NCBI GenBank assembly: GCA_026645635.1
Contig: JAPKMV010000051.1
Span: forward strand, 1-11,587
DNA length: 11,587 bases
Direction of reading: 5' to 3'
DNA from: Caldilineaceae bacterium
GTDB lineage: Bacteria > Chloroflexota > Anaerolineae > Caldilineales > Caldilineaceae
The notes below the pieces were generated by a model. That model saw only the letters and a list, made by a program, of their open reading frames with translations, ran no database searches and had not been told where the DNA came from. Below, in pieces: positions 11,151 to 11,587 of the stretch. The position numbers and the translations under genes are program-made. Every line of letters begins with the position of its first letter. Position 1 is the stretch's first letter.

Positions 11151-11587
11151 ATGACCGTTATCACTGCTGTGCAGGCAGAGACCGCACTGCTGGAGCAGTT
11201 GCTTCAGTTGCCGCGCCTGCCCGCGGTCGCTCAGCGCCTGGACGCCCTGGTGGCTGACGAGGCGACGCGCCGCGCCCACTTCATCGAAACCATGTTGGAA
11301 GCTGAGAAGGCCGAATTCATCAGCGGAGAAAAAATCGTGCACTCCCCCGCGAAGTTCAAACACACAGCCATCGTCGGCAACTTGCTGCGGCTGCTCAGCA
11401 CCTATGTCATGGTTCACGAGCTCGGCTGGGTCGGTTTCGAGAAGGTGATGGTCTCGCTCACGCGCAATGACTATGAACCAGACATCTGTTTCTTCACCGC
11501 CGCAACTGCAGCCAGCTTCCATCCTAACCAGATGCGCTTTCCCGCGCCCGACTTCGTGGTTGAGGTGCTTTCGGCTTCAACTGCTGC
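11151..11587 (+). CDS. Uma2 family (DUF820) restriction-endonuclease-like protein, 3' end outside window
   Basis: The frame is open from ATG 11151 to the edge (145 complete residues). The start is well supported by AGGAGG (11139-11144) six bases upstream. After a leucine-rich helical N-terminal extension (about 1-50), the Uma2 fold begins with AEFISGEKIVHSP (54-66). NDYEPDICFF (106-115) follows, then PDFVVEVLS (133-141), the conserved strands of this PD-(D/E)XK-like family. In that fold the Asp of EPD and the Glu of VEVLS would be catalytic metal ligands. The family is abundant in Chloroflexota and Cyanobacteria, usually as scattered single genes, and its biological role is poorly known. Most members start close to the ELxxGE block, so the N-terminal helical segment here is longer than usual. 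The missing C-terminus prevents judging whether the nuclease core is complete. Confidence 0.85.
   Translation, partial: MTVITAVQAETALLEQLLQLPRLPAVAQRLDALVADEATRRAHFIETMLEAEKAEFISGEKIVHSPAKFKHTAIVGNLLRLLSTYVMVHELGWVGFEKVMVSLTRNDYEPDICFFTAATAASFHPNQMRFPAPDFVVEVLSASTA

Overview
The window is a compact, GC-rich, entirely plus-strand chromosomal segment. It carries the F1 part of an ATP synthase operon followed by housekeeping genes. The gene order delta-alpha-gamma-beta-epsilon, a lone MreB, a short four-domain S1 protein, a ClpC-type unfoldase and a Uma2-family gene together suggest a filamentous or rod-shaped member of Chloroflexota, perhaps Caldilineae or Anaerolineae. This placement is inferred from gene content and has not been tested by a search.

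Positions 1-4926: the 3' end of atpH, then complete atpA, atpG, atpD and atpC, closed by a strong intrinsic terminator. The catalytic signatures are intact: the alpha and beta P-loops, the beta catalytic Glu, the alpha arginine finger, and an ATP-sensing motif in the epsilon C-terminus. Gamma starts at TTG and beta most likely at GTG. Two operon spacers are unusual. The 172-base atpA-atpG spacer holds facing arrays of an 8-base repeat that can fold into a stem of about 39 bp. The atpD-atpC spacer holds weaker inverted repeats built from similar words.

Positions 4927-6351: a consensus-like promoter with a perfect palindrome beside its -35 drives mreB. The spacer after mreB has another small fold-back with the same 8-base period.

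Positions 6352-8203: ridA (enamine/imine deaminase) and an S1 RNA-binding protein with four S1 domains, ending in a strong terminator. Short perfect hairpins lie just upstream of both genes.

Positions 8204-11104: a long regulatory region with overlapping inverted repeats, a near-consensus sigma-70-type promoter and a leader of about 165 bases, then clpC and its terminator. The clpC ribosome binding site lies in a small hairpin, a possible translational control for a stress gene.

Positions 11105-11587: a promoter abutting the clpC terminator and the start of a Uma2-family (restriction-endonuclease-like) gene that runs off the right edge.

I see no mobile element, CRISPR array, tRNA or rRNA, and no clearly new multi-gene system. 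The genes are ordinary; the unexplained material is in the spacers.
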